This document shows positions 15,900 through 24,735 of a DNA stretch of 36,019 nucleotides, one piece after another; position 1 is the stretch's first letter, and each line of letters begins with the position of its first letter. Source of the DNA: Oscillospiraceae bacterium (lineage in GTDB: Bacteria; Bacillota_A; Clostridia; Oscillospirales; Oscillospiraceae); contig JAFWOX010000063.1 of assembly GCA_017545325.1 (NCBI GenBank), positions 1 to 36,019 on the forward strand. The letters run 5' to 3'. The translations under genes were made by a program, and so were the position numbers. Below the pieces are notes generated by a model that made no database searches, was not told the DNA's origin, and was given only the letters and a program-made list of their open reading frames with translations.

Positions 15900-18800
15900 C
15901 TATTCCTTCACCTGCAGCAGCTCCAGCACATGCCGCCGGGTGACGGAGATCGCCGCGGCGGCGGCGCCCAGGAGGCAGAGGCAGAAATGGGCGGCGGCAT
16001 ACAGCCCCAGCAGGCCGGAGACCGGCTGCAGGGCGTCCCCCTTCAGGCCGATGAGGCCCGCGGCGGCAAGGCCGAGGCCCAGAAGACAGAGGACAGCCTG
16101 CTCCAGGCCCAGCATGACCCGGGTCCGGCGTTTCGTGGTGCCCAGCACCCGGAGAAGGGACGCCTCCTGGGCGCTCTGGAGGATGATCCCCGCGGGGAGG
16201 ACGCTGCCCAGGATCAGGGCCAGGGCAAAGGCGATGGGGTAAAGAAGCTCCAGAAGTCGGTAGGTCTGGTATACCCGATCCGCCTCCCCGGTATCCATGG
16301 TGAAGGAGCCGGGCCTGCCCAGAAGCAGCCGGAAGACCCAGGAGCGGAACTCCGTGGCCTTGTGGTAGTCCAGCAGGGTGAATTCCGCCTTGTCCAGGGG
16401 GACATAGTCCGGGAACATGCTGCCGAAATGCTCCCGCGCCGCCACAGGGGCATAGACCTTCATCCCCTCCTCCTCCGCGATGCCCGCCACGGTGAATTTA
16501 TGCGTGGCCTTGTGGTAGACCTGCTCCACCACTTCCTCATAGGTGAGCAGAGGGTAATTGCTCACCAGAAGGTAGATATACCCCGAGGAGCAGATCTCCA
16601 GGCGGGAACCCAGCTCGTAGTCCAGCTCCTCCGCCAGGTCCCGGGTGATGACGCAGAAGGCTCTGTTTTCCTCGAACATTTCCGGCCCCTTGCCCTCCCG
16701 CCAGGTGATCTCCGCGTCTGTGACCCGGGAGATATTGTTGGTCATGACCAGGATGTCCGGCACGAAGTTGGATTCGCAGTCCCGCCGGGTGTATTCCATA
16801 TAGGCGTCCTTCACATAGCCGCTCCTGGCCACGTCGGTCGCCCGGTTGTCGGAAACCCCGTTGAGGATCCGGGGATGGACCTCGATATGCTGATACAGCT
16901 CCCGGTAGGTGCTGCGGAGGAGGGTGAAAAACCCGATGGAGAAGGCCAGCACCAGGGCCAGGAGCATGGCCAGCAGGGACTTCACCGGGGTGCGGCGGAG
17001 GTGCTTCCCCACATAGCCCAGGGTATGGCGCAGGGCGGTGCGTGGGCGGCGCACCGGTTCGGGCAGCTCCGGCAGCACCCCGTAAACGATGGGCTCCGTC
17101 GGCTCCGGGGGCAGCGCCTTGCTCCTCTTGGCCGCATTCCGGCTGCTTCCCCCCTGAAGGAGCTCCAGGGGCGGCTTTTTCGCCACCCGCACCAGGGCCA
17201 GGAAGGCCAGGATCAGCAGGAGCAGCAGGCTCCCGCAGAAGCCCGCGGCCAGGATCAGGACGGGGATAGAGCTGTCCATGGTCAGGCCCATGGCGGCAAA
17301 CTCCGCCGCGTTCGCCTCCGCTGCCTGCCGGGTATAGATCACGGCGCCGATGCTCCCCAGGAGCACCGCCGGAAAGGCCAGGACAAAGAGGGGGAACAGG
17401 AGCGCTCCCCGGGCCTGCCGGGCCGGGCAGCCCAGGGCCCGCATGACGGCATATTCCTTCTTCTTCCTGAGGATATACAGGTATACCGTGAGCAGCATCA
17501 CCAGCACAGAAGAGACGGCGAAGGCGCTGAGCTTGATGAGGCTCAGGCTCCCCGCCTGGGTGAGCTGCTCCCGCACCGCGGGCCAGCCCCCATCGAAGAA
17601 GCTCAGGATATACCCTTTCTCCAGAAGGCCGGGCAGGACCTCGTCCCGGAAGGGGATGATGCTGTCCGCATCCCGGATGACGAAGGTCACCTCGGAGGGC
17701 TTGGATTCATGGTTCGCCGTATCCGCCGTTTCCGGCAGGAAGGAAAGGGGGACAAAGACCGCGTTTTCCCCGTAGACCCAGACCCGATTCTCCTGGGCCA
17801 TCCGGTAGGGATCGTTTTCCAGATAGGTGCCCACGATGGTGAAGGTCTCCTCCGCCCAGTTCTCCGCCAGGCGCTGGGGGGAATAGGCTACGGCCCCGAA
17901 GCCGAAGTTCTGCTCCAGGAGCTTGTCCCCCAGCCGGAGGTGCAGAGTATCCCCCACCTCCAAGCCGCATTCTTTTGCCATGGCCTCCGGAATGACGCAG
18001 ACCGGATTGTGCTCTTCGGAATCCTCCTTCGTCAGCAGCCGTCCCTGGCCTGCCTGAAGCTGCCCCTCCTGGTAGGGCCGGAGGCTCTCCGTGTCCTCCA
18101 GGTAGTGCACGTCCAGGGTATATTTGTCCGTTTCGATGATCTCGATCATTTTTCGGAGCCCGGCAAACTTCTCGGTCTCCAGGTAGTTCTCCGGTTCCCC
18201 CGCCAGGGGGGTGATGTATTCCCAGGTACCGTAAAGGGAGTCGTCCCCCAGCCTGACATAATCGTAGAGCGGGTTCATTTCCTTGCCTTCGTCGATGATC
18301 CCGCTGCCGCCGGTGGCATAGGGATCCACGCTGACCACGCAGACGTAACGCAGACCTTCTTCCATGTTCAGGAGGGTATCCGTGGAGACCCAGTTTTTCG
18401 AATAGGCGCCGTAGGTGGAGCCGCCCCAGCTGTACCGAGGTCTGTTGTCCGCCTTTTCCGGTATGGTGCCGTAGGCCCAAACATAGAGTTTCTTTTTGTT
18501 GATGTAGGCCCGGGACTGTTTCAGAAGCTCCTCGTTTCCGCACAGCACCTTCACATCCGTCAGCTTGATCCCCAGCTCCACCCCGGTGCCGCCGATGATG
18601 TCGAGCCGCAGGCTGTGGATATTCGGCGTTGTCCCCTCAAAGGTACCCTCCAGGACCAGGCGGGTCGTATTCAGGAACCGGACATGCATCAGATTGCGGT
18701 CATAGAGGAAGAGCCGGGGAAAGTCCGCGATCCCTCCGGTCATGTACCGCGTCTGGGTTTCGCTGATATAGGGCAGACCGGAAACCTGCTCCAGCTCCGC

Positions 18801-19100
18801 CTTGGTCAGGCTGCTGAGGTGGTACAGCTCATAGGGGGGGTTGCCGGCGTAAGCAGGATTGCCGTACCGGTCGGAGAGAAAGAAATCGTCCCCGGCCACC
18901 TGTACCAGCCGGTCCTCCGGGTGCTGGATGGTGAAATACCCGTGGTATTGCCCATAGTGCCGTTCGTACTCCCGCTTCGTCATGGCATAGTCCAGAAGGT
19001 TATACAGGAAGAGGAAGCTGGCTGCCGCAATGAGCACCAGGGTGACGATGGTCTTCACCGGGCTGCGCAGGAGCATCCGGATGCCGGTGGATCGTTTCAT
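15900..19100 (-). CDS. Large FtsX/MacB-type ABC transporter permease
   Basis: A 1066-residue membrane protein with the duplicated FtsX layout: one helix near the N-terminus (about 17-38), a large outside domain with a MacB-like region, three helices at about 530-660, another helix at about 705-730, a second outside domain and three helices at the C-terminus (about 945-1060). After the helix groups are the family's cytoplasmic KKKEYAVMRALG and KRRTRVMLG segments. Such permeases need an ATPase partner, which is usually adjacent but absent here on both sides. The ATG at 19100 follows GAGGAGG and is preferred over 19148. Substrate could be a lipoprotein, peptide or antimicrobial. Confidence 0.88.
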   Translation of the reverse strand: MKRSTGIRMLLRSPVKTIVTLVLIAAASFLFLYNLLDYAMTKREYERHYGQYHGYFTIQHPEDRLVQVAGDDFFLSDRYGNPAYAGNPPYELYHLSSLTKAELEQVSGLPYISETQTRYMTGGIADFPRLFLYDRNLMHVRFLNTTRLVLEGTFEGTTPNIHSLRLDIIGGTGVELGIKLTDVKVLCGNEELLKQSRAYINKKKLYVWAYGTIPEKADNRPRYSWGGSTYGAYSKNWVSTDTLLNMEEGLRYVCVVSVDPYATGGSGIIDEGKEMNPLYDYVRLGDDSLYGTWEYITPLAGEPENYLETEKFAGLRKMIEIIETDKYTLDVHYLEDTESLRPYQEGQLQAGQGRLLTKEDSEEHNPVCVIPEAMAKECGLEVGDTLHLRLGDKLLEQNFGFGAVAYSPQRLAENWAEETFTIVGTYLENDPYRMAQENRVWVYGENAVFVPLSFLPETADTANHESKPSEVTFVIRDADSIIPFRDEVLPGLLEKGYILSFFDGGWPAVREQLTQAGSLSLIKLSAFAVSSVLVMLLTVYLYILRKKKEYAVMRALGCPARQARGALLFPLFVLAFPAVLLGSIGAVIYTRQAAEANAAEFAAMGLTMDSSIPVLILAAGFCGSLLLLLILAFLALVRVAKKPPLELLQGGSSRNAAKRSKALPPEPTEPIVYGVLPELPEPVRRPRTALRHTLGYVGKHLRRTPVKSLLAMLLALVLAFSIGFFTLLRSTYRELYQHIEVHPRILNGVSDNRATDVARSGYVKDAYMEYTRRDCESNFVPDILVMTNNISRVTDAEITWREGKGPEMFEENRAFCVITRDLAEELDYELGSRLEICSSGYIYLLVSNYPLLTYEEVVEQVYHKATHKFTVAGIAEEEGMKVYAPVAAREHFGSMFPDYVPLDKAEFTLLDYHKATEFRSWVFRLLLGRPGSFTMDTGEADRVYQTYRLLELLYPIAFALALILGSVLPAGIILQSAQEASLLRVLGTTKRRTRVMLGLEQAVLCLLGLGLAAAGLIGLKGDALQPVSGLLGLYAAAHFCLCLLGAAAAAISVTRRHVLELLQVKE

Positions 19101-19138
19101 AACGCAACGCCTCCTCAAGACAACAGTCTTCTTCCGGC

Positions 19139-19167
19139 ATACTACCACAGGAGAACCGGCGTGTCAA
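19139..19167 (-). promoter_or_regulatory. Promoter of the large permease gene
   Basis: Minus-strand TTGACA (19167-19162), a 17-base spacer and TAGTAT (19144-19139), 38 bases before the start codon. Confidence 0.75.
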
Positions 19168-19188
19168 GACAAGTATAGTATGCAGCGC

Positions 19189-19224
19189 AAAACGCCGGGG
19201 CGGCATGAATGCGCCGCCCCGGCG
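19189..19224 (-). terminator. Terminator of the glpK-FAD oxidoreductase unit
   Basis: A perfect 12-bp GC-rich stem (19193-19204/19213-19224) lies 19 bases after the minus-strand stop and is followed on that strand by four T. Confidence 0.75.
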
Positions 19225-19243
19225 GGGGGATCCGGAGCCCGTC

Positions 19244-20565
19244 TCAGTGGGCCGGGTTTTCCTTTTTGGGATAGCTCAGGGAATCCGTGGCGATGGAGGC
19301 GACCCCCGGCGCGCGGCGGCCCATGATCCGCTCCTTGGCGGAGTTATGCCGCAGCTCCTCGGGGATATGGATGACCACGCCGGTATCCGCCAGGTTCTGC
19401 TGCAAGGCTTCCACCTTCAGCCCCTGGAGGGTGGTTCCGCTCCGGATGGCCAGGGCCGCGGCGGTGCCGGAGACCTGGCCGGTGAATACGCAGTTGGGGA
19501 TGCAGCGCATGATCTCCCAGCCCCGGCCTCCCGCGGAGACCATGCGGCCCGCGGCGGCGATATTCTCGATGCGCTTGTCGATCACCGCCTCATAGGGAAA
19601 TTCGTATACCGCGGCGGGGTTTTCCAGGCAGTGGATCACCATGCCCACAGAGTGCTCCTCCCGGGCACCCTCGACCACCTGCATCTCCCTCAGCCCCCGG
19701 AGCCGCCGGGTCATGCGGAACTGGGGGAGGGTGGGCATGGTCATGAAGGCGTAGCCCGGCCGGTCATGCTTCTTCAGGTAGTCCAGGGCCAGGGTGCGGC
19801 TGAAATGCACATAGTCGTTCACCCCGTCCGCCGTGGTGCCGTAGAAGGTGGGGATCTCGCTTTTGGAGTTGTCCACATCCGGCCGGAGGCCGAACCACCG
19901 CATGCGGATATTGGCCAGCACGTCGTTGGTGGCGGTCTCGTTCTTGATCCGGTCCACATCCAGCTCGTAGGTCCAGGTGGAGACGATGCTCTTCTGGGTC
20001 TCGCAGTCCGCCCCGGCCCGGAACAGCATGTCGGAGTCGCCGGAGGCGTCGATCACCATTTTGGCCAGGTAGGCGCTGCGGCCGGATTTGTTTTCCACAA
20101 TGACGCCTTTGCAGCGGTTGCCCTCCATGATGGGCATGCACACGCTGGTGTCGAACATCACCCTGACCCCCTCCTCCGCCATGAACTCGTCCAGGCCATG
20201 ACGCAGGCGGGGATGTTGAAGGTGCATTGGTACCGGCCCGTGGGGGCCTCCACCTTCCAGGGGCTGCCCTTCCAGCAGTCCGGGATATCGTCGTAGGAAT
20301 AGCGGTGGCAGACCTGCATCAGCTCCTCCGCCAGACCGCCGTAGATCCGGTGGCCCAGGCCGTCGTCGATGGGCAGGTATACGCATACGTGGCCCAGGGT
20401 GGCCAGCCCCCCCAGGGCGATGGTTTTTTCCAGCAGGGTGACGCTGACTCCGTTCCGAGCCGCTGCGGCGGCAGCGGCTACGCCGGCCAGACCGCCGCCG
20501 ATGACCAGTACGTCCGTCTCCCCGGCAACCGGGATCTCCCGCCGTTCTTCCGTGATCGTTTTCAT
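19244..20565 (-). pseudogene. FAD-dependent oxidoreductase, broken by a single-base frameshift
   Basis: Two minus-strand frames together encode about 440 residues of one FAD-dependent oxidoreductase. The first (from ATG 20565) has the dinucleotide-binding start DVLVIGGGLAGVAAAAAAARNG and GGLATLGHVC, and ends at 20158. The second resumes with LRHGLDEFMAEEGVRV and runs to 19244. The two phases meet at about 20205-20213, where one base appears to be missing (NIPA then LRHGLDEF). The C-terminal half keeps conserved FAD-binding segments (IENIAAAGRMVSA). It follows glpK by 32 bases and so belongs to that operon. It is either a real pseudogene or an assembly error, since no long homopolymer is present to favour slippage. 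Confidence 0.85.
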
Positions 20566-20597
20566 GTATATCACCCCATGATTATAGTAATCCCGTT

Positions 20598-22103
20598 TCA
20601 GGTTTCCGCCCAGCTGCGGGAACGGGCGACGGCCTTTTCCCACCGGACGCAGAGCTTTTCCGCCGCCTCCGGCGCCATTTGGGGGGTAAACACCGTGTCC
20701 GCATGGCGCAGCCTTGTCACATCCGACAGGTCGCTCCAGACGCCCGCCGCCAGGCCCGCCAGGAAGGCCGCGCCGAAGGCGGTGGTCTCCACCATCCGGG
20801 GCCGGTCGATGGGCTTCTGCAGGATATCCGCCTGGAACTGCATCAGGAAGCGGTTCACGCTGGCGCCGCCGTCCACCCGGAGGGAGGGGAGGGAAAAGCC
20901 CGCGTCCCGCTCCATGGCGGCGATCAGGTCCCGCACCTGGTAGGCGATGCTCTCCAGGGCGGCCCGGGCAATGTGCGCCCTGGAGCTGCCCCGGGTGAGC
21001 CCCACCAGGGCGCCCCGGGCATAGCTGTCCCAGTAGGGGGAGCCCAGGCCGGTAAAGGCGGGCACCAGGTATACATCCCCGTTATCCGGCAGGGAGAAGC
21101 TGAGGGCTTCGGTCTCCGCCGCGCTGGAGATGAGCTTCAGCTCATCCCGGAGCCACTGGATGGTGCTGCCCGCGTTGAATACGCTTCCCTCCAGGCAGCG
21201 GTAAGTCCTGTCCGCCAGGTGCCAGGCGACGCCGGAAACCAGCCCGTTTTCGCTCCGCACGGATTTTTCCCCGGTGTTCATCACCGCGAAGCAGCCGGTA
21301 CCGTAGGTATTTTTGGCGTCCCCGGGCCGGATGCAGCCCTGGCCCAGCAGAGCCGCCTGCTGATCCCCCGCCGCGCCGCAGATGGGGATCCCCGCCAGGG
21401 CCTCCAGACCGGGGATCCCCGGGGCTACCCGGCCGTATTCCGCGGAACTGGCCACCGGGGTGGGGAGCATCCCCATGGGAAGCTCCAGCTCCCGGCACAG
21501 ATCCTCATCCCAGCAGAGCCGGTCGATGTTGAAGACCATGGTGCGGCTGGCATTGGAGCAGTCCGTCACATGGGCCTTTCCCCCTGTGAGATTCCAGATC
21601 AGCCAGGTCTCCACGGTGCCGAAGAGCAGCTCCCCCCGCTTCGCCCGTTCCTCCGCTCCGGGGACGTTTTTCAGGATCCACCGGAGCTTGGTGCCGGAGA
21701 AATAGGGGTCGATGAGCAGGCCGGTGCGCTCCCGGATCACCGGCTCCAGCCCTCGGGCCGCCAGCTCCGCGCAGTAGTCCGCCGTTCTCCGGCATTGCCA
21801 GACGACGGCGTTGCAGACGGGTCTGCCCGTGTTCCGGTCCCACACGACGGTGGTCTCCCGCTGGTTGGCGATGCCGATGGCGGCGATATCCCCGGGGGCA
21901 AGGCCGCTCTGCTGAAAGGCCTCCCGCAGGGACTGGAGCTGGGTCTGCAGGATGAGCATGGGATCATGCTCCACCCATCCGGGCTTGGGATAGATCTGGG
22001 GCAGAGGATGCTGGGCGACAGCCGCCACCCCGCCGATGCAGTCGAACAGGATGGCCCGCGAGCTGGTGGTGCCCTGGTCCAGCGCGATGACGTAAGGGTT
22101 CAT
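20598..22103 (-). CDS. glpK: Glycerol kinase
   Basis: A 501-residue FGGY-family kinase that makes glycerol-3-phosphate from glycerol and ATP. Family motifs are the start YVIALDQGTTSSRAILFD, the glycerol-contact region GWVEHDP and NQRETTVVWD, GAAGDQQAALLGQ, NTYGTGCF and the late VDGGASVNRFLMQFQADIL. Length matches the usual 500 residues. AAGGAGG stands before the ATG. The gene downstream is a broken FAD oxidoreductase, and the divergent gene is a monoacylglycerol-lipase-like hydrolase, which suggests glycerol recovery. Confidence 0.96.
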   Translation of the reverse strand: MNPYVIALDQGTTSSRAILFDCIGGVAAVAQHPLPQIYPKPGWVEHDPMLILQTQLQSLREAFQQSGLAPGDIAAIGIANQRETTVVWDRNTGRPVCNAVVWQCRRTADYCAELAARGLEPVIRERTGLLIDPYFSGTKLRWILKNVPGAEERAKRGELLFGTVETWLIWNLTGGKAHVTDCSNASRTMVFNIDRLCWDEDLCRELELPMGMLPTPVASSAEYGRVAPGIPGLEALAGIPICGAAGDQQAALLGQGCIRPGDAKNTYGTGCFAVMNTGEKSVRSENGLVSGVAWHLADRTYRCLEGSVFNAGSTIQWLRDELKLISSAAETEALSFSLPDNGDVYLVPAFTGLGSPYWDSYARGALVGLTRGSSRAHIARAALESIAYQVRDLIAAMERDAGFSLPSLRVDGGASVNRFLMQFQADILQKPIDRPRMVETTAFGAAFLAGLAAGVWSDLSDVTRLRHADTVFTPQMAPEAAEKLCVRWEKAVARSRSWAET

Positions 22104-22113
22104 GGGAACCTCC

Positions 22114-22142
22114 TTGCCTTTTCCGTATGATTTCGATAAAAT
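22114..22142 (+). promoter_or_regulatory. Probable promoter of the lipase-like gene
   Basis: TTGCCT (22114-22119), a 17-base spacer and TAAAAT (22137-22142), in the 95-base region shared with divergent glpK. A small hairpin (GCCGTG/CACGGC, about 22169-22185) lies in the leader. I could not settle the glpK promoter. Confidence 0.55.
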
Positions 22143-22198
22143 ACATACTTGGAAAACGATGAGACAGCCGTGCTGACCACGGCAGAAAGACGGCGAAA

Positions 22199-23119
22199 AT
22201 GGAAATACGGGAATTCACCCTTGCATCGGACGGAAACCTGACCCTCTCCTGCCGGGAGTACCGGCCGGAGGGCGATCCTATCGGGATCGTGCAGATTATC
22301 CACGGAGTGTCGGAGCACCAGGGGCGTTATGCGCCGTTTGCCGGGTACCTGGCGGAGAACGGATTTGCGGTGTACACCTCCGACCTGCCGGGCCATGGGC
22401 CGGCTGCGGCGGAAAACGGCAGCCTGGGCCGCTTCCCCTCCGGGGGCTGGCAGCAGGTGACGGATGCCCAGCATGCCCTTCTGGAGCGGGCAAGGGCGCT
22501 GTGGCCGGAAAAGCCCGTTTTTCTCTTCGGCCATAGTCTGGGGTCCTTCCTGGCCCGCACCTGCCTCATCCGCTGGCCCGGGGAGCTGCAGGGCTGCATC
22601 CTCTGCGGAACGACGCATCATGATCCGACCAAGATAAAGGCCGGCGCCGCCGCCGCCGAAATGGCGATAAAGCTGCGGGGGGAAGCCAAGGGCGGCCAAT
22701 TCCTGAAGAAGCTGCTCTTCGATAATTTCAACCAGCGGATATCCGGCGCCGTTTCGCCCAATGCCTGGATCAGCCGGGATGAGGCGGTGGTGGCGGCCTA
22801 TGATGCGGATCCCCTCTGCGGCGTCACCCCTTCCGCGGGAATGATGCTGGAGCTGCTGCGGGGACTTCGTTTCATCGCCGATCCGGCGAAGCAGCGGCGC
22901 ATGGATCCGGAGCTCCCTGTCCTGATGATCTCGGGAACGGAGGATCCGGTGGGAGAATACGGCGCCGGAGTCCGCCGTGCGCTGGAAAGCTTCCGGAAGG
23001 CGGGGATGAAGAAAGCGGCGATGAAGCTCTATCCGGGAGACCGGCATGAGCTCCTCAATGAGCCGGACCGGGAAACGGTATATAAGGATATCCTGGCCTG
23101 GCTGAAGGCCCATGCGTAG
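22199..23119 (+). CDS. Alpha/beta hydrolase, monoacylglycerol-lipase-like
   Basis: A 306-residue soluble serine hydrolase of the Hydrolase_4/S33 group. The catalytic triad can be read as S113 (GHSLGS), D249 (SGTEDP) and H283 (DRHELLNE), and the oxyanion segment is IIHGVSEHQGRY. This HGxxEHxxRY pattern is typical of monoacylglycerol lipases and lysophospholipases. No signal peptide, so it acts inside the cell. The ribosome-binding site before the ATG is weak. The divergent glpK would use the glycerol released; substrate assignment is an inference. Confidence 0.85.
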   Translation: MEIREFTLASDGNLTLSCREYRPEGDPIGIVQIIHGVSEHQGRYAPFAGYLAENGFAVYTSDLPGHGPAAAENGSLGRFPSGGWQQVTDAQHALLERARALWPEKPVFLFGHSLGSFLARTCLIRWPGELQGCILCGTTHHDPTKIKAGAAAAEMAIKLRGEAKGGQFLKKLLFDNFNQRISGAVSPNAWISRDEAVVAAYDADPLCGVTPSAGMMLELLRGLRFIADPAKQRRMDPELPVLMISGTEDPVGEYGAGVRRALESFRKAGMKKAAMKLYPGDRHELLNEPDRETVYKDILAWLKAHA

Positions 23120-23158
23120 TTTAGCATACTTTGCGGGGGATATCCACCGCTTTCCGTC

Positions 23159-23187
23159 TTGCGCATGCGGGGGAAATGGGGTAAAAT
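23159..23187 (+). promoter_or_regulatory. Promoter of the hydrolase-trxA-FTR unit
   Basis: TTGCGC (23159-23164), a 17-base spacer and TAAAAT (23182-23187), 27 bases before the TTG start. Confidence 0.65.
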
Positions 23188-23214
23188 GCCTCCAGAACGG
23201 AGGGGAAGGAGAAA

Positions 23215-24135
23215 TTGCAGTATTTGTGGATCCCGGCAGCGGCGCTCCTGGCGGCGCTGGCCTTCTTCTCCCTGGCCGCCTTCCTCTGCGTCAGGACCAT
23301 CACGAAGAGCGAGCGAAGGACGGAGGAACGGGTCAGAAGCAAGGATGAGGCGAATTTCCCCGAGGCCTTCAAGGCCTGGGACGAAAGCTGGGACAGGCGG
23401 CCCTTTACCCTGGATGTGGGGGACGCGGTCCTCAGCGGGGAGTATGTGATCCATCCCGAAGGGAAGAAGCGGGTGGTGATCCTCTGCCATGGGCATACGG
23501 TCTGCCGCCTGGGCGAGGTGAAATACGCTTCCCTGTTCTACGAGATGGGCTGGAGCCTCCTGCTTTACGACCATCGGTATTTCGGCCGCTCCACGGGGAG
23601 GTTCTGCACCCTGGGACAGAAGGAGTCCGAGGATCTGCGCAAGGTCATGGCCTTTGCCCGGCAGGTATTCGGGGAGGATGCGTCTATCGCCCTCCAGGGG
23701 GAGAGCATGGGCGCCGCCACAGTCCTGTATGTGCTGGACCGGGAGAAGCCGGTTTTTGCGGCGGCAGACTGTCCCTTTGCGGACACCCTGGAGCTGTTCC
23801 GATATCTGCTGCCCCACTGGGCCCATCTGCCCCGCTGGCCCCTGCTGCCCCTGGCGGTCCTTATGGGAAGGCTGATCTATGGGTATGATATCCCCAGGGT
23901 AAGTCCGGTCCGGTCCGTAGCCGGATCGGATACCCCCATCTGCCTGTTCCACGGGGAGGAGGACAGGCTCATCCCCTGCACCCACAGCAGCCGGCTTCTG
24001 GCTGCCAGCAGGAATCCGAAAAGCCGTATGCACCTGGTCCCCGGCGCCCGCCATGCCGCAGCGCTGGCGGGGGATCCGGAGGGATACAGGCGCGTACTGA
24101 AAGAATTCGTACAAGATTGCACAGAGGAGGATTGA
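23215..24135 (+). CDS. Membrane-anchored alpha/beta hydrolase
   Basis: A 306-residue protein with one N-terminal helix (about residues 4-26), then an alpha/beta hydrolase fold. The nucleophile is S164 (GESMGA), with D250 (HGEEDRL) and H280 (GARHAAAL) completing the likely triad; CHGHTVCR forms the oxyanion region. It resembles the BAAT/S9-like hydrolases often found in Clostridia, with unknown substrates. The start is TTG at 23215 after a strong AGGGGAAGGAG site; no ATG gives a better fit. Thioredoxin begins one base after its stop region, so the genes are coupled. Confidence 0.85.
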   Translation: MQYLWIPAAALLAALAFFSLAAFLCVRTITKSERRTEERVRSKDEANFPEAFKAWDESWDRRPFTLDVGDAVLSGEYVIHPEGKKRVVILCHGHTVCRLGEVKYASLFYEMGWSLLLYDHRYFGRSTGRFCTLGQKESEDLRKVMAFARQVFGEDASIALQGESMGAATVLYVLDREKPVFAAADCPFADTLELFRYLLPHWAHLPRWPLLPLAVLMGRLIYGYDIPRVSPVRSVAGSDTPICLFHGEEDRLIPCTHSSRLLAASRNPKSRMHLVPGARHAAALAGDPEGYRRVLKEFVQDCTEED

Positions 24136-24136
24136 C

Positions 24137-24451
24137 ATGAAACCGATCGAACTGACCGCAGAAAACTTCCAGGAGACCATCAGCAAGGGCGTGACCGTGG
24201 TGGACTTCTGGGCCAGCTGGTGCGGCCCCTGCAAAATGATGGCCCCCATCCTGGATGAGACCGCCGGGGAATATGCCGATGTGACCTTCGGCAAGGTGAA
24301 CGTGGATGAGCAGCCCGCCCTGGCCAACGCCTTCCGGGTGAACGCCATCCCCACCCTGGTGTTCTTTAAGGATGGCCAGGCCGTGCAGCAGGCCGTGGGC
24401 CTCCAGCAGAAAACCGCTCTCAAGCGGATCATCGATGGGGTGAAGGGCTGA
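24137..24451 (+). CDS. trxA: Thioredoxin
   Basis: A 104-residue classical thioredoxin with VVDFWASWCGPCK; redox cysteines are C29 and C32, and the cis-proline is in NAIPTLVFF. It reduces disulfides in the cytoplasm. A GGAGG site lies inside the hydrolase end. Its stop shares a base with the next start (TGATG), which ties it to an FTR-like protein that may be its reductase. Confidence 0.97.
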   Translation: MKPIELTAENFQETISKGVTVVDFWASWCGPCKMMAPILDETAGEYADVTFGKVNVDEQPALANAFRVNAIPTLVFFKDGQAVQQAVGLQQKTALKRIIDGVKG

Positions 24452-24648
24452 TGCGTATCCGGGTCAATGAGAATAAAGAGATTGCGGACATGGTGAAGGA
24501 CGGTCTGGAGCAGACCGGGGGCTACTGCCCCTGCCGCCGGGAGCGGACGCCGGATACCAAGTGCATGTGCAAGGAGTTCCGGGACCAGATCGCCGATCCC
24601 GATTTCGAGGGCTTCTGCCATTGCCAGCTTTACTACAAAGAAAAATGA
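24451..24648 (+). CDS. Ferredoxin:thioredoxin reductase catalytic-chain-like protein
   Basis: A 65-residue protein with three CxC pairs: CPC (residues 26-28), CMC (38-40) and CHC (56-58). This is the signature of the FTR catalytic chain, which carries a 4Fe-4S cluster next to a redox disulfide and passes electrons from ferredoxin to thioredoxin. By my recollection the plant protein has spacings of 16 and 8 residues between the pairs; here they are 9 and 15, with the same total span. No variable (FTR-A) subunit gene is present. Overlap with trxA strongly suggests that it reduces that thioredoxin. Confidence 0.88.
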   Translation: MRIRVNENKEIADMVKDGLEQTGGYCPCRRERTPDTKCMCKEFRDQIADPDFEGFCHCQLYYKEK

Positions 24649-24660
24649 TCCCATGCGGAT

Positions 24661-24692
24661 CGCCGCCCCGGATTTCCGGGGCGGCGGTTTTT
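24661..24692 (+). terminator. Terminator after the FTR-like gene
   Basis: A perfect 12-bp stem (24661-24672/24675-24686) with a two-base gap, followed by five T, 12 bases past the stop codon. Confidence 0.9.
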
Positions 24693-24735
24693 GTCCGGGG
24701 CGGATGGGACGGGGCGTCTTTGCCGTCAGCCCGGA

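Noticed and set aside
15771..19178. Plus-strand open frame of 1135 codons opposite the large permease
   Set aside because: It is the antisense shadow of a clear FtsX-type gene in GC-rich DNA. Its composition (Gly, Gln, His, Pro, Arg) is typical of such shadows, and it has no ribosome-binding site.
20200..20215. Phase-variable switching of the FAD gene
   Set aside because: No homopolymer or short tandem repeat of useful length is present at the frame change.
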